Below, in pieces: positions 46,383 through 55,133 of a stretch of DNA of 64,000 nt (position 1 is its first letter; each line of letters begins with the position of its first letter). The translations under genes and the position numbers were made by a program. The notes beneath the pieces were generated by a model that had not been told where the DNA came from, did no database searches, and saw only the letters and a program-made list of their open reading frames with translations. Source of the DNA: Limosilactobacillus secaliphilus. GTDB taxonomy: Bacteria; Bacillota; Bacilli; Lactobacillales; Lactobacillaceae. The stretch is from the NCBI RefSeq assembly GCF_001437055.1, contig NZ_JQBW01000010.1, positions 507,472 through 571,471 of the forward strand, given 5' to 3'.

Positions 46383-48038
46383 ATGAGTGCATTAGGTAAA
46401 TTTATGGCAGCTCAGCCAATCTTTACCCTCTTCCTCTGCCTGTTCCTTGGTTATCTCCTTGGGATGCTGAAGTTCGGTAAGAGCTTCAAGTTAGGTAACG
46501 TTGTTGGTGTATTGATTGTTGGACTGATCATTGGTCAAATTGTTGTTTGGCCACAAAAGCAAACCGCAGTACTTGGAAGCATCTTCTTCGACGCCTTCAT
46601 GTTCGCTGTTGGTTACCGTGTTGGACCACAATTTATTTCGTCCCTGAAGAAGTTTGGGGCTAAGGTTGTTATTGAAAGCTTCGTCTTCTTGATTCTTGCT
46701 TTCTTGACTGCCTGGGTTTGCTTCATCGTCTTCCACGTAAAGCCAGGTGTTGCCGCAGGTATCGTGGCTGGTGCTTTGACTCAATCTGCTGTTATTGGTA
46801 GTTCTCAAACCACTATTGCCAACCTGCCTGTAAGTGGCGCAACTAAGGCTTTGTACAATTCACAAGTTCCAATTGTTTACGCATTGACCTACGTATTTGG
46901 TACTATTGGTGTCTTGATCTTCCTGCGTGATATCGCACCTAAGATGTTAGGCATCGACATTCGTACTCAAGCTACGAAGGTTGCTCGTCAATTGAACTTC
47001 GACAACTCCACTGCTAGTCTGACTCGTATCCGTGCTTACAAGGTAAACAAGGATAGCGAATTAGTTGGCATGGACATCGCTAAGGCTAACGCAACTGTTC
47101 CTGGCGTTATGGTAACTAGTCTGTTTGATGGTGACGATCCTCTGGAATCTGGTAAGTCATTGGCAGCAGGCAACACGGTTGTCCTCGCTGGTTACGTTAA
47201 CGACTTCGATGCTGTTCGTGTTCACGAACTTGGCTTGTCTGAAACCCAATTACCACTGCTGGCACCTAAGGAACGTAAGTTTGTTCTGGGCAGCGGCTAC
47301 TCCAAGGGTCTGCTGGACACCTTGAAGAAGAACCATGTCTTTGTTAACACTTACGACCTTGCTGCTAACGAAATGAAGAATGCTGACAGCCTTGGTGCTG
47401 GTGCAGTCATCTCATTTGTTGGTAACACTTCTGCTAGTGAAGTTGCTTCTGCTTTGAAGTCTGCTGGTCGTTGGCGTGCAAGTGAAGCCGCTATCAACTA
47501 TGGTACCTTCTCCATCGGTCTTTCTTTGGCCGCTGTATTAGGCCTGGCTGGTTTCAAGGTTAACGGTATTCTGTTAACCCTTGGTGGTGGTACTGCATCA
47601 CTGTTCATGGGTCTGATTTTGAGTATTTGGTCTGACCGTCACCAATACATCAACAGTATTAATGATGGTGTTGCTGAATACTTCCAGAACTATGGTCTGA
47701 TGCTCTTCATCGCTAACGTTGCTCTGGGTGCTGCTCGTACCTTTACTTCAGCATTCCAGACTCTGGGTATCAGCGTATTCCTGATCGGTGCAATTGTTTC
47801 AATTGTTCCACACATCATCTCACTGTACGTTGGTAAGTACCTGCTGCACATGGAACCAATTTCCTTACTTGGTTCTCTGTCAGGTGCCGACACCCTGTCA
47901 GCTGCTTTGAACGAAATTGCCGAACGTTCCGGTGCCATTGGTGGCCCATACTTCTCAGCTACCTTTACTGTGGCATACGTATTCGGTAACATTCTGCTGA
48001 CCCTGTATGGTCCAATCTTCTTAGTATTGCTTTCGTAA
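46383..48038 (+). CDS. aspT: Aspartate:alanine antiporter
   Basis: A 551-residue AAE-family exchanger that imports aspartate and exports alanine; the 1:1 exchange with decarboxylation inside creates proton motive force. About five helices at each end (residues 10-190 and 375-551) flank a large cytoplasmic region with two TrkA-C-like domains (about 205-365). The codon bias matches aspD. GTTAGGAG precedes the ATG. Length agrees with Tetragenococcus AspT. Confidence 0.93.
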   Translation: MSALGKFMAAQPIFTLFLCLFLGYLLGMLKFGKSFKLGNVVGVLIVGLIIGQIVVWPQKQTAVLGSIFFDAFMFAVGYRVGPQFISSLKKFGAKVVIESFVFLILAFLTAWVCFIVFHVKPGVAAGIVAGALTQSAVIGSSQTTIANLPVSGATKALYNSQVPIVYALTYVFGTIGVLIFLRDIAPKMLGIDIRTQATKVARQLNFDNSTASLTRIRAYKVNKDSELVGMDIAKANATVPGVMVTSLFDGDDPLESGKSLAAGNTVVLAGYVNDFDAVRVHELGLSETQLPLLAPKERKFVLGSGYSKGLLDTLKKNHVFVNTYDLAANEMKNADSLGAGAVISFVGNTSASEVASALKSAGRWRASEAAINYGTFSIGLSLAAVLGLAGFKVNGILLTLGGGTASLFMGLILSIWSDRHQYINSINDGVAEYFQNYGLMLFIANVALGAARTFTSAFQTLGISVFLIGAIVSIVPHIISLYVGKYLLHMEPISLLGSLSGADTLSAALNEIAERSGAIGGPYFSATFTVAYVFGNILLTLYGPIFLVLLS

Positions 48039-48061
48039 TCTAAGTGATTCAATCGGTTAGC

Positions 48062-48097
48062 AAAACCGTCAAGGATTTAATCCTTGGCGGTTTTTTG
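48062..48097 (+). terminator. Terminator after aspT
   Basis: AAAACCGTCAAGGA-TTTAA-TCCTTGGCGGTTTTTT, one G-T pair in a 14-bp stem. Confidence 0.92.
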
Positions 48098-48123
48098 TTA
48101 TGCAAATTTTTGCTATCAATAAA

Positions 48124-48166
48124 GAAAAATCCGGATCATCGTTTGCTTTAACGGTGGTCCGGATTG
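48124..48166 (-). terminator. Terminator of the minus-strand membrane gene
   Basis: AATCCGGACCACCGTT / AACGATGATCCGGATT (two mismatches), followed on the minus strand by TTTTC. It supports transcription of the gene at 48173-48598. Confidence 0.6.
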
Positions 48167-48172
48167 TTGATA

Positions 48173-48598
48173 TCAATTGTGTTTACTTAGTAGCTGGTCT
48201 AATTTAACTTGCAACAGATTTAGAAGAGCGCCGATGTACCAGATGCCAATGACCATGGCAATGCCTATTTGGAAGCAGTACTCATTAGCTAGTGCTGCTT
48301 TCAGTGGGGCTAGCACAGTTAAGCCGATTGCCCAGCCACAGAGCCAGGCAGGGCAAGATAGCCACTTACTAATCGGTGCACTCAAGATTACCGCTAAGCC
48401 GCCTTGAATGGCTAAAATGAGAAACAGTTCTAAATCATAGGGCAGGATTGTCAATGACAACAGTTTGATCGAAAGCCGGGCCCAGATATCGCCTAACAAA
48501 AGACCCAATGTTAATGGTAATGCCGATGACAATTGGTTATCACTCATGACGTATAGGGCGCTGACGATCAATTGAACAGCGTGATCCGCAATTTGCAC
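48173..48598 (-). CDS. Hypothetical membrane protein, possibly truncated
   Basis: A 141-residue frame with about four hydrophobic helices (for example LPLTLGLLLGDIW, LFLILAIQGGLAVIL and CGWAIGLTVLAPLKAALA). The GTG at 48598 has no good ribosome-binding site, and an internal ATG (Met18) has none either. The frame overlaps the plus-strand remnant at 48565. It has a plausible terminator. I do not recognise a family. It may be the C-terminal remainder of a larger membrane gene that lost its 5' end. Confidence 0.45.
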   Translation of the reverse strand: MQIADHAVQLIVSALYVMSDNQLSSALPLTLGLLLGDIWARLSIKLLSLTILPYDLELFLILAIQGGLAVILSAPISKWLSCPAWLCGWAIGLTVLAPLKAALANEYCFQIGIAMVIGIWYIGALLNLLQVKLDQLLSKHN

Positions 48599-48852
48599 GA
48601 CGATACCGTGAATTTGCGCGGATCGTTCAGGTTATACAAGGAAACGGTCAAAACAATAGCGTGGAGCAGGAAATGGCCAAACAACTAATCGCCAAGCTGC
48701 TCGTAGAAACTTTCATTACGTGTGCAGGCAATCCCCAGATCGACTTTGCAACGACCGAAAAGTTCATGCAGGGAACGATGCAAGATGGATATTATGAAAC
48801 TTTAAACCGGCGCTTTCAGTTAAATAACTTGATCAACCCATTTGCAAAATAG
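48565..48852 (+). pseudogene. Decayed plus-strand gene remnant
   Basis: An open stretch of 95 codons without stops, but the only ordinary starts are at 48661 (GTG, no ribosome-binding site) and 48676. Upstream codons from 48565 read like protein (RSIEQRDPQFARRYREFARI) and continue into NPQIDFATTEKFMQGTMQDG and end NLINPFAK. It is therefore probably the C-terminal remnant of a gene whose beginning is gone. The overlap with the minus-strand membrane frame fits a deletion junction. Family not recognised. Confidence 0.45.
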
Positions 48853-48857
48853 GCAAC

Positions 48858-48891
48858 AAAAAATCCCCTTCGTAGATGAAGGGGATTTTAT
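48858..48891. terminator. Bidirectional terminator after the racemase gene
   Basis: AAAATCCCCTTC-GTA-GATGAAGGGGATTTTA, with T runs on both strands; it ends the racemase transcript on the minus strand. Confidence 0.88.
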
Positions 48892-48914
48892 GCAACTTAG
48901 ATGAAATTTAGTAA

Positions 48915-49658
48915 TTACATTTCGTCCAGGTGGTTCATGTCAATGTGACCGTTCTTACGTAACTGTTCACCTAATTCCAGTGACTTGTCAACCAGAACTG
49001 ATTGTGAGTCAGATACTGGGAATTCGGTTTCTGGGTTCAGTTCGTTAGCTAATGACAGTTCCGTGCAGCCTAAGATGACAGCGTCACAGTGCTTGTCTTC
49101 AATCATAGTCCGTACTAATTCGTGGAACTTCTTGCCGTCAGACTTACCCTTTTCCTTGATGTCGTGGTAAATCAGGTCTTCAGTCTGATCAATTACGTCT
49201 TGGTCAGGTTTTACTTCTTCATAGCCTGCTTCCTTGATCCACTTGTCGTAGATACCAATCTTGATGGTACCTGGAGTAGCCAGCAGACCAACCCGCTTAG
49301 CATTAGGAGCGATCTTCTTGATGTTAGCAACCGTCAGCTTTGGCATGTGCAGGATCGGAATGTCCGTGTGCTTCTGCATTTCGTCATAGAAGTAGTGAGC
49401 GGTGTTGCAGGTTAATACGAAGAAGGCAGGGTTCAAAATGCTTTGCTGAATGATGTCTTCAACCAATGGAATTGTCGGGTCTGGCTTACTGTGGTCCAGA
49501 ATGTAGGCAGTTCTGTCCGGAATAGTTGAGTGGTTAACAACAATGTAGTTCAAATAATCTTGGTCACAATGGAAAGGAGTACGCTTGTCAAGTTCACGTA
49601 CATAACTTTCACAAGCTAAAGTGCCCATACCACCTAAAACGGTAAAGAATTGTTGCAT
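48915..49658 (-). CDS. Aspartate/glutamate racemase family protein
   Basis: A 247-residue cofactor-independent racemase with the two catalytic cysteines in LTCNTAH (Cys84) and LGCTELS (Cys198) and the glycine-rich start VLGGMGTLA. It is more like aspartate racemase than MurI, since the N terminus is the GGMG type. It would interconvert L- and D-aspartate, feeding either wall D-Asp cross-bridges or aspD. GGAGG precedes the ATG. Near aspD-aspT, but in the opposite orientation with its own promoter and terminator. Confidence 0.85.
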   Translation of the reverse strand: MQQFFTVLGGMGTLACESYVRELDKRTPFHCDQDYLNYIVVNHSTIPDRTAYILDHSKPDPTIPLVEDIIQQSILNPAFFVLTCNTAHYFYDEMQKHTDIPILHMPKLTVANIKKIAPNAKRVGLLATPGTIKIGIYDKWIKEAGYEEVKPDQDVIDQTEDLIYHDIKEKGKSDGKKFHELVRTMIEDKHCDAVILGCTELSLANELNPETEFPVSDSQSVLVDKSLELGEQLRKNGHIDMNHLDEM

Positions 49659-49962
49659 AATTTAACCTCCTAAAACAGGAACAATAACAATATTGTAAAA
49701 CATGTAACCGGCTACAGGTACATAATAACATATTTGATGAACTTTTTTCGCCCTATAACCAATTAAGTAGGCAAAGTATTGTACAGCTAGTTTAGCACAG
49801 AACAACAATTCAATAATCGTCTGAATTATTTTGTTGAATGAACCTTGGCAGGTCAACAAATCGCGCAGAATCGATAATATTTATCACAAATAAATAAAGA
49901 ATATTTCTCACATTATGGGGTGATTGTATAACAAGTGCCACCCAATTAAGCTGTTGATTTCT
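49659..49962 (-). promoter_or_regulatory. Promoter region of the racemase gene, AT-rich
   Basis: TTGTTC (49805-49800), 16 bases and TACAAT (49783-49778) on the minus strand give a plausible promoter and a leader of about 110 bases. I saw no riboswitch-like structure. The remainder up to the HAD gene is AT-rich with no gene and no clear terminator. Confidence 0.5.
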
Positions 49963-50598
49963 TTAAATTTTGAGAAGGTCTCGCGGGTCTTTGATCAGGT
50001 AATCAGGATGTTCGGCACGCAAAGATTTAACGTTGAAGGCGCCCCAAGTAGCCGCACAGGTCTTAACGTGGGCGTTTCTCCCCATTTGCAAGTCGTAACG
50101 GGCATCACCGATCACCATTGTTTCATTACGGTCAAGATGGTAATTGTCAACGATCTGGTCGACACCATCCGGAGCAGGTTTAGTATGAGCAACCATATCG
50201 GCACCGATCACCTGGATGAAGTCCTTGGTAACACCAAATTGGTGGAGGTACTGCAAAATGTTATCTGACAGGTTGCTGGACACAATGAAGAGACGTTTTT
50301 GCTGCTTAAACAACTGCGTCAGTGTGTTTTCGACGCCCGGGAAAAGGCGAGTCTTGCGGCGGGCTGGCCCTTCGCAATAGTAGCGAAATGCCTGGTAGAC
50401 CCGTTGCATCGTTTCATCAGACGCGGTGGGTGCCAGCTTCGGGAAAAAGGCCTCAATTGGCAACCCCATATGATCTAAAATGTCATGCTCGCTGGGGATC
50501 CGTAGATGGCAGGATTTAAAGGCTTCCTGAGCGGCCATCGTGACGGTTGGACCGGAATTGGCGAGGGTTCCGTCAAAATCAAATAAAAAATTTTGCAT
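49963..50598 (-). CDS. HAD-family phosphatase, Gph/PgpP-like
   Basis: A 211-residue HAD hydrolase. Motif I is FDFDGTL (nucleophile Asp7, acid Asp9), motif II SSNLSDN, motif III KPAPDG and motif IV GDARYDLQ. A helical cap (about 15-85) places it with phosphoglycolate phosphatase-like or pyrophosphatase PpaX-like enzymes. Substrate not set by sequence. The gene stands alone; the ATG has a weak AAGGGTG upstream. Confidence 0.85.
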   Translation of the reverse strand: MQNFLFDFDGTLANSGPTVTMAAQEAFKSCHLRIPSEHDILDHMGLPIEAFFPKLAPTASDETMQRVYQAFRYYCEGPARRKTRLFPGVENTLTQLFKQQKRLFIVSSNLSDNILQYLHQFGVTKDFIQVIGADMVAHTKPAPDGVDQIVDNYHLDRNETMVIGDARYDLQMGRNAHVKTCAATWGAFNVKSLRAEHPDYLIKDPRDLLKI

Positions 50599-50648
50599 GC
50601 TTCATTCACCCTTTTATTAGAATGTAATGATTATACGCTAGGCCTGAG

Positions 50649-50677
50649 TTGACACTCAAGTTGCGGGCGATTAAACT
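50649..50677 (+). promoter_or_regulatory. Promoter of pyrR
   Basis: TTGACA (50649-50654), 17 bases, TAAACT (50672-50677). It feeds directly into the PyrR attenuator leader. Confidence 0.65.
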
Positions 50678-50697
50678 TATTTTAATCAAACCTTTTA

Positions 50698-50780
50698 AGA
50701 GGCACGGAGAGGTCTTAAAGGATACGGCAGAAATGATGCTGAACGCCCTTGGACACTTTCCAAGAGCGTTTGTTTTTTAA
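50698..50780 (+). promoter_or_regulatory. PyrR-dependent attenuator
   Basis: The leader contains a PyrR binding loop (CGGAGAGGTC followed by AAAGGATAC, close to the family GAGAGGCU...AAAGG pattern) and then a terminator AACGCCCTTGG / CCAAGAGCGTT with TTTTTT (50741-50778). UMP-bound PyrR would favour termination before pyrR. Confidence 0.8.
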
Positions 50781-51335
<555 letters not shown>

Positions 51336-51347
51336 GAGGATTAAATT

Positions 51348-51974
51348 ATGCTTGGACAACGCGAAATTGTGGCAAAGAACTTATTAGACATCCATGCCGT
51401 TACATTGCGGCCAGATCATCCTTTTGTTTGGCCTAACGGGATGAAGACGCCTTTGAACACTGACAGTCGCTACACCATTTCCTACCCATACGTGCGGCGG
51501 AACATCAGCGTGGGCTTAACGGAACAAATCAAGCACCACTTGGATGATGTTGACGTAATCGCCGGTTTGGCAATTTCTGGAATTCCTCACGCAGCTTATG
51601 TTGCTGAACGGCTGCAGAAGAGCATGATTTATGTTGACCTGCAGGCAGATGGCTCACAGATTGCTGGTGTCCTGGAAAAGGGTCAACGGGTAGTTCTGGT
51701 TGTCGACAATTTGGCTACTGGTGTGACGGCAATGAAGGCCATCAAAGTGATCCAAAATGCTGGTGGTATCGTCGCTGGTGTAGTCGCTGTGTTTGACGAT
51801 GAACTGCCAGAATTGGACAAGCAGTTTAAGGGCTCTGGTATTCCTTACTACACAGTTACGACTTTGACGGCCCTGCTGGAAATGGCCAGCAACCATCACT
51901 ACATTGACGATGAACAGTTGGCATCGCTGCAGGCATGGCATGATGACCCGCACAAATGGGGTGAAGAACACTAA
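51348..51974 (+). CDS. PyrE-like phosphoribosyltransferase homologue, catalytic loop lost
   Basis: A 208-residue type-I PRTase fold resembling orotate phosphoribosyltransferase. The PRPP loop is VVLVVDNLATGVTAMKA, where PyrE has VEDxxSTG. The flexible PyrE loop (R-K-x-x-K-x-H-G after the second strand) is replaced by MIYVDLQADGSQIAG, without those basic residues. It may be a relaxed or regulatory paralogue. GGAGG precedes the ATG, 12 bases after pyrR, so co-transcribed and under the PyrR attenuator. Commonly annotated as PyrE in lactobacilli; I rate activity as uncertain. Confidence 0.75.
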   Translation: MLGQREIVAKNLLDIHAVTLRPDHPFVWPNGMKTPLNTDSRYTISYPYVRRNISVGLTEQIKHHLDDVDVIAGLAISGIPHAAYVAERLQKSMIYVDLQADGSQIAGVLEKGQRVVLVVDNLATGVTAMKAIKVIQNAGGIVAGVVAVFDDELPELDKQFKGSGIPYYTVTTLTALLEMASNHHYIDDEQLASLQAWHDDPHKWGEEH

Positions 51975-51975
51975 T

Positions 51976-51991
51976 TGTTTCACGGGAAACA
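51976..51991. other. parS-like / Noc-like hybrid palindrome
   Basis: TGTTTCACGGGAAACA has a perfect left parS half (TGTTTCAC) while the right half carries GGG in place of GTG, as in the Noc half-site GGGAAA. It begins two bases after the PyrE-like stop. Confidence 0.45.
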
Positions 51992-52011
51992 TTAGCGCAG
52001 ATTACTAATGA

Positions 52012-52052
52012 CAACTTCAATCTTCATGTTTTTGGAGATTGAAGTTTTTTTG
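52012..52052 (+). terminator. Terminator after the PyrE-like gene
   Basis: AACTTCAATCTTC...GGAGATTGAAGTTTTTTT; a stable stem with a long T run. Confidence 0.88.
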
Positions 52053-52063
52053 TTGCATCTTCG

Positions 52064-52113
52064 TTGACAATTGTAAACGAATCACTATAATGATAATTAG
52101 AATTACATTTGTA
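52064..52113 (+). promoter_or_regulatory. Copper-responsive promoter with two cop boxes
   Basis: TTGACA (52064-52069), 16 bases, TATAAT (52086-52091): a near-ideal promoter. GACAATTGTA (52066-52075, one mismatch to TACANNTGTA) overlaps the -35, and the exact box TACATTTGTA (52104-52113) lies just downstream of the start region. Both are followed by AACGA. This is the arrangement of CopY-repressed operons; copY is not in the window. Confidence 0.85.
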
Positions 52114-52135
52114 AACGAAAAAGGTGGCGGATATT

Positions 52136-52504
52136 ATGAAAATCCTAGTTGTATTAGTTGCATTAATGGCAATCGCATTTATCGCTTACTGGTTCCTGGC
52201 TCCACATAAGGAATCAACTGCCAATGCGCAGGTTGGGCAAAAGGGCCAAGCGGCAACAGTGGTCGTTAAGGGTGGCTACAGCCCGCAAACGGTGGTCTTG
52301 AAGAAAGGTATGCCAGGCAAGGTTAACTTCCAACTCAAGGACTCAACTGCATGTCTGTCACACGTGGTTTTTGATGACCTGGGAGTTGATAAGGACCTGA
52401 CAAAGAAGCCCCAGACAACGGTGCAAATTCCGACCGACAAAGCTGGTGAATATGACTTTGCCTGCGGAATGAACATGTTCCATGGAAAGGTTGTTGTTAA
52501 ATAA
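52136..52504 (+). CDS. Membrane-anchored cupredoxin-like copper protein
   Basis: A 122-residue protein with an N-terminal transmembrane helix (about 2-22) and a cupredoxin-like domain (about 40-122). Potential copper ligands are clustered in TACLSHVVF and [10 protein letters not shown] (Cys, His, Met). It would hold copper at the outer membrane face or hand it to the pump. ATG at 52136, with AAGGTGG upstream. Its stop overlaps the ATPase start (TAATG), so the two are translationally coupled behind the cop-box promoter. Confidence 0.85.
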   Translation: MKILVVLVALMAIAFIAYWFLAPHKESTANAQVGQKGQAATVVVKGGYSPQTVVLKKGMPGKVNFQLKDSTACLSHVVFDDLGVDKDLTKKPQTTVQIPTDKAGEYDFACGMNMFHGKVVVK

Positions 52505-54435
52505 TGAAGCTTAGTTCAATGAAAAGGTTTTGGATCTCATTTGTCCTGGCGCTGCCAATGCTGGTGCAAATGCTCGCGATGCCTTTTTCTTGGATGATGC
52601 CTTTCTATGTTCCCATCGCCTTTGTTACCACCACGTTAATCATGGCAATCGCCGCGTGGCCATACTGGGTGAGCGCATGGGCGGCATTCACCCATCACCA
52701 GGCAAACATGAACACGCTGGTAGCGTTAGGGACGATCATTTCCTACACATACAGTCTCTTTGCAATGCTGACTAATCGGCCTGTTTACTTTGAGAGCGCA
52801 GCCTTTGTGGCCATTTTCGTCCTGCTTGGTGACGCGATGGAAGAGCGGATGCATGCCCATGCGGCAGATGCTCTGGGAAAATTAGCAGACCTGCAGGTAA
52901 AAGACGCAACCGTTCAACGTGGCGGTCATTGGCAACAGCTGCCGCTTGACCAAGTAAAAGTGGGCGACTTGGTTCAAGTAAAACCTGGGGCAAAAATCCC
53001 AGTTGACGGTGTTGTCGTTAAGGGCCAGAGTACGGTCAACGAGTCCATGATCACAGGTGAAAGCATGCCGGTGGGCAAACAGGTTGGCGATTCGGTCGTT
53101 GGCGCAACGATCAACCAAACCGGCGCACTGGTGGTCAAGACCAGCAAGATTGGTGAAGACACGATGCTTTCCCAGATCGTGGCGATGGTTAAAAAGGCCC
53201 AGACCAGTCATGCGCCAATTCAAAAACTGACGGATCAAATTGCGGGCATTTTCGTGCCAGCAGTCTTGATTGTGGCCATCTTAACCTTCGTGGTCAGGTA
53301 TGTATTGTTGGGCGCCAATGTCGTCTCTGCGCTGCTGTTTGCGGTCGCAGTCGTCGTTATTGCTTGTCCTTGTGCACTGGGCCTGGCCACGCCAACTGCT
53401 TTGATGGTGGGTACTGGCCGCGCCGCTAAGATGGGTGTGCTGATCAAGGACGGTACGGCACTGGAAGCAGTTCACAAGCTAACGACGGTGGTCTTTGATA
53501 AGACGGGCACCATCACCCAGGGTCAGCCAACGGTCACCAAGATCATTGGCGAAGAGAAGGAAGTCTTACAGATTGCGGCCAGTTTGGAGGCGCAATCGGA
53601 GCACCCGTTAGCCAACGCCATCTTGCAGGCAGCCAAACAAGCACATGTTACTCAACTGCCGGTCGACGACTTTCAAGCAGTAACGGCTGCGGGAGTGCGT
53701 GCCAATGCCAATGGCCACCTCATTTGGGTCGGCAACGAACGGATGCTATCAGATAAACAGCTGTCAACTACTGACCAAGACCAGCTCACGGCTTTGCGCC
53801 AAGCGGGTCAAACGGTGGTGTTGGTCGGTCAAGATGACCAAGTGATCGGCATGATTGCAATGCAGGATGCCCCGAAAGCCAATGCCAAGCGAGCCATCCA
53901 GTTGCTGAAGGCCCGCGGGTTGAAGACCGTGATGATCACTGGCGATAACGAAAAAGTTGCCCAAGCCATTGCCAAGCAGGTGGGCATTGATCAAGTCTTT
54001 GCGGGCGTCCTGCCTAACGAGAAGGCCGATCGCGTGCATGACTTACGTAAAGACGGCCTGGTCGCTTTCGTTGGTGATGGTATCAACGACGCACCAGCCC
54101 TCACTATGGCGGATGTGGGCATCGCCATGGGTAATGGTACCGATATTGCGGTTGAATCCGGTGACATGGTACTGGTTCAAAATGACCTGATGGGTGTGGT
54201 CCGGGCCTTAGAGATCAGCCGGAAGACCTTCAACCGCATCAAGTTGAACCTGTTCTGGGCTTTGATCTACAACCTCATTGGTATCCCGATCGCTGCGGGT
54301 CTGTTTGCTGGCATGGGCTTAACCCTCAGTCCCGAGCTTGCAGGGTTGGCGATGGCCTTCAGTTCCGTTTCGGTCGTCACCTCTTCGCTTTTGCTGCGGC
54401 GGGCCAAAATTGTGGGCACCACGGCCGCTGTCTAG
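52504..54435 (+). CDS. copA: Copper-exporting P1B-type ATPase
   Basis: A 643-residue heavy-metal ATPase. Eight transmembrane helices, phosphorylation motif DKTGTITQ, N-domain SEHPLA, hinge [10 protein letters not shown], and the membrane CPC of [10 protein letters not shown] with later YN and MxxSS motifs, which together indicate Cu(I). It lacks an N-terminal HMA domain: hydrophobic sequence begins at once ([11 protein letters not shown]). The coupled cupredoxin may take that role. ATG overlaps the previous stop by one base. Confidence 0.94.
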   Translation: MKLSSMKRFWISFVLALPMLVQMLAMPFSWMMPFYVPIAFVTTTLIMAIAAWPYWVSAWAAFTHHQANMNTLVALGTIISYTYSLFAMLTNRPVYFESAAFVAIFVLLGDAMEERMHAHAADALGKLADLQVKDATVQRGGHWQQLPLDQVKVGDLVQVKPGAKIPVDGVVVKGQSTVNESMITGESMPVGKQVGDSVVGATINQTGALVVKTSKIGEDTMLSQIVAMVKKAQTSHAPIQKLTDQIAGIFVPAVLIVAILTFVVRYVLLGANVVSALLFAVAVVVIACPCALGLATPTALMVGTGRAAKMGVLIKDGTALEAVHKLTTVVFDKTGTITQGQPTVTKIIGEEKEVLQIAASLEAQSEHPLANAILQAAKQAHVTQLPVDDFQAVTAAGVRANANGHLIWVGNERMLSDKQLSTTDQDQLTALRQAGQTVVLVGQDDQVIGMIAMQDAPKANAKRAIQLLKARGLKTVMITGDNEKVAQAIAKQVGIDQVFAGVLPNEKADRVHDLRKDGLVAFVGDGINDAPALTMADVGIAMGNGTDIAVESGDMVLVQNDLMGVVRALEISRKTFNRIKLNLFWALIYNLIGIPIAAGLFAGMGLTLSPELAGLAMAFSSVSVVTSSLLLRRAKIVGTTAAV

Positions 54436-54451
54436 TAAAGTACTAGTTAAT

Positions 54452-54465
54452 TGAAAACGTTTTCG
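54452..54465. promoter_or_regulatory. cre-like palindrome downstream of copA
   Basis: TGAAAACGTTTTCG lies within a perfect GAAAACGTTTTC palindrome and fits the cre consensus except at the last base. It stands between the copA stop and the next terminator with no promoter beside it, so its role is unclear. Confidence 0.35.
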
Positions 54466-54554
54466 AAATTGTGTTGATTTATGACGCGTAACTAGTTAAT
54501 ATGAAAATGTAACCCGGCTATATTTATGCTTTAGTACCCGGTTACAAATGGCTA

Positions 54555-54597
54555 CAAAAAACTGCGACAAGATGGAAACTTGCCGCAGTTTTTTATT
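54555..54597. terminator. Bidirectional terminator, copA / DUF2628 gene
   Basis: AAAAAACTGCGACAAG...CTTGCCGCAGTTTTTT stem, with A and T tracts on the two sides, between convergent genes. Confidence 0.88.
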
Positions 54598-54610
54598 TAT
54601 ATTTAATTTA

Positions 54611-55009
54611 TTATTCTTTTAAGTAACGACTTTGAATTAGTAGTTCGCGTGAATGTTGATCCGCTGGTCGATAACCCAGGGTGAAGGAGTGGCGGAAGAA
54701 CATCATGTTGTAGAAGAAGGCAAAGACAAAAGTCGGCCACGGGAACGTGAAGAACCAATTCAGGTGGAAGAACAAACCGACCAGCGTGTAGTCGGCGTCC
54801 AGTACCAGCATGAGCCAGAAGTTGTAGTAGTCGCCGCGGAACAGTGCGGGCAAAGGCCCAAACCAGAAAGTCGTCCATGAAATACCAACCTTAGAGATGC
54901 GGATGTTTCCATCATCATTGACAACCTTTGCGTAATTTGGCGGGATCGGCAGGTTGTTCAACAGGTCGTTGGTATTACGATTGTTGTTATTGCCAAATGG
55001 ATTTTGCAA
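54611..55009 (-). CDS. DUF2628-like small membrane protein
   Basis: A 132-residue protein. An Asn-rich N terminus (NNNNRNTNDLLNNLPIPPNY) is followed by ISKVGISWTTFWFGPLPALF, which resembles the DUF2628 family core, and then two or three hydrophobic segments rich in Phe and Trp (about 55-105). Function unknown. TTG start at 55007-55009, with GGAGG at 7 bases. It diverges from the glycosyltransferase pair; the intergenic region holds an operator-like direct repeat. Confidence 0.75.
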   Translation of the reverse strand: MQNPFGNNNNRNTNDLLNNLPIPPNYAKVVNDDGNIRISKVGISWTTFWFGPLPALFRGDYYNFWLMLVLDADYTLVGLFFHLNWFFTFPWPTFVFAFFYNMMFFRHSFTLGYRPADQHSRELLIQSRYLKE

Positions 55010-55050
55010 ATCGGCACCTCCACATTAAAAATCATCATATCACTTAGTTT

Positions 55051-55075
55051 AACTGTTACAGCGAAACTGTTCCAG
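55051..55075. promoter_or_regulatory. Direct repeat between DUF2628 and gtf genes
   Basis: AACTGTTACAG (55051-55061) and AACTGTTCCAG (55065-55075), 10 of 11 bases alike with a 14-base period. They overlap a weak minus-strand promoter (TGTAAC-15-TATGAT) and precede gtfA by about 60 bases. Confidence 0.4.
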
Positions 55076-55133
55076 TATTCTGTTCTTTCTCGTGTTAAAC
55101 TCTTTATTGAAGTATCAAAAAAGGATGGGAAAA

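Noticed and set aside
50330-50350. Partial Noc-like sequence GCCCGGGAAAAG in the HAD gene
   Set aside because: Only the right half and core match; the left half does not, so it is not a palindrome.
54481-54545. Possible extra hairpin GTAACC...GGTTAC after copA
   Set aside because: Only six pairs with a long loop; the stronger terminator at 54555 explains the region.
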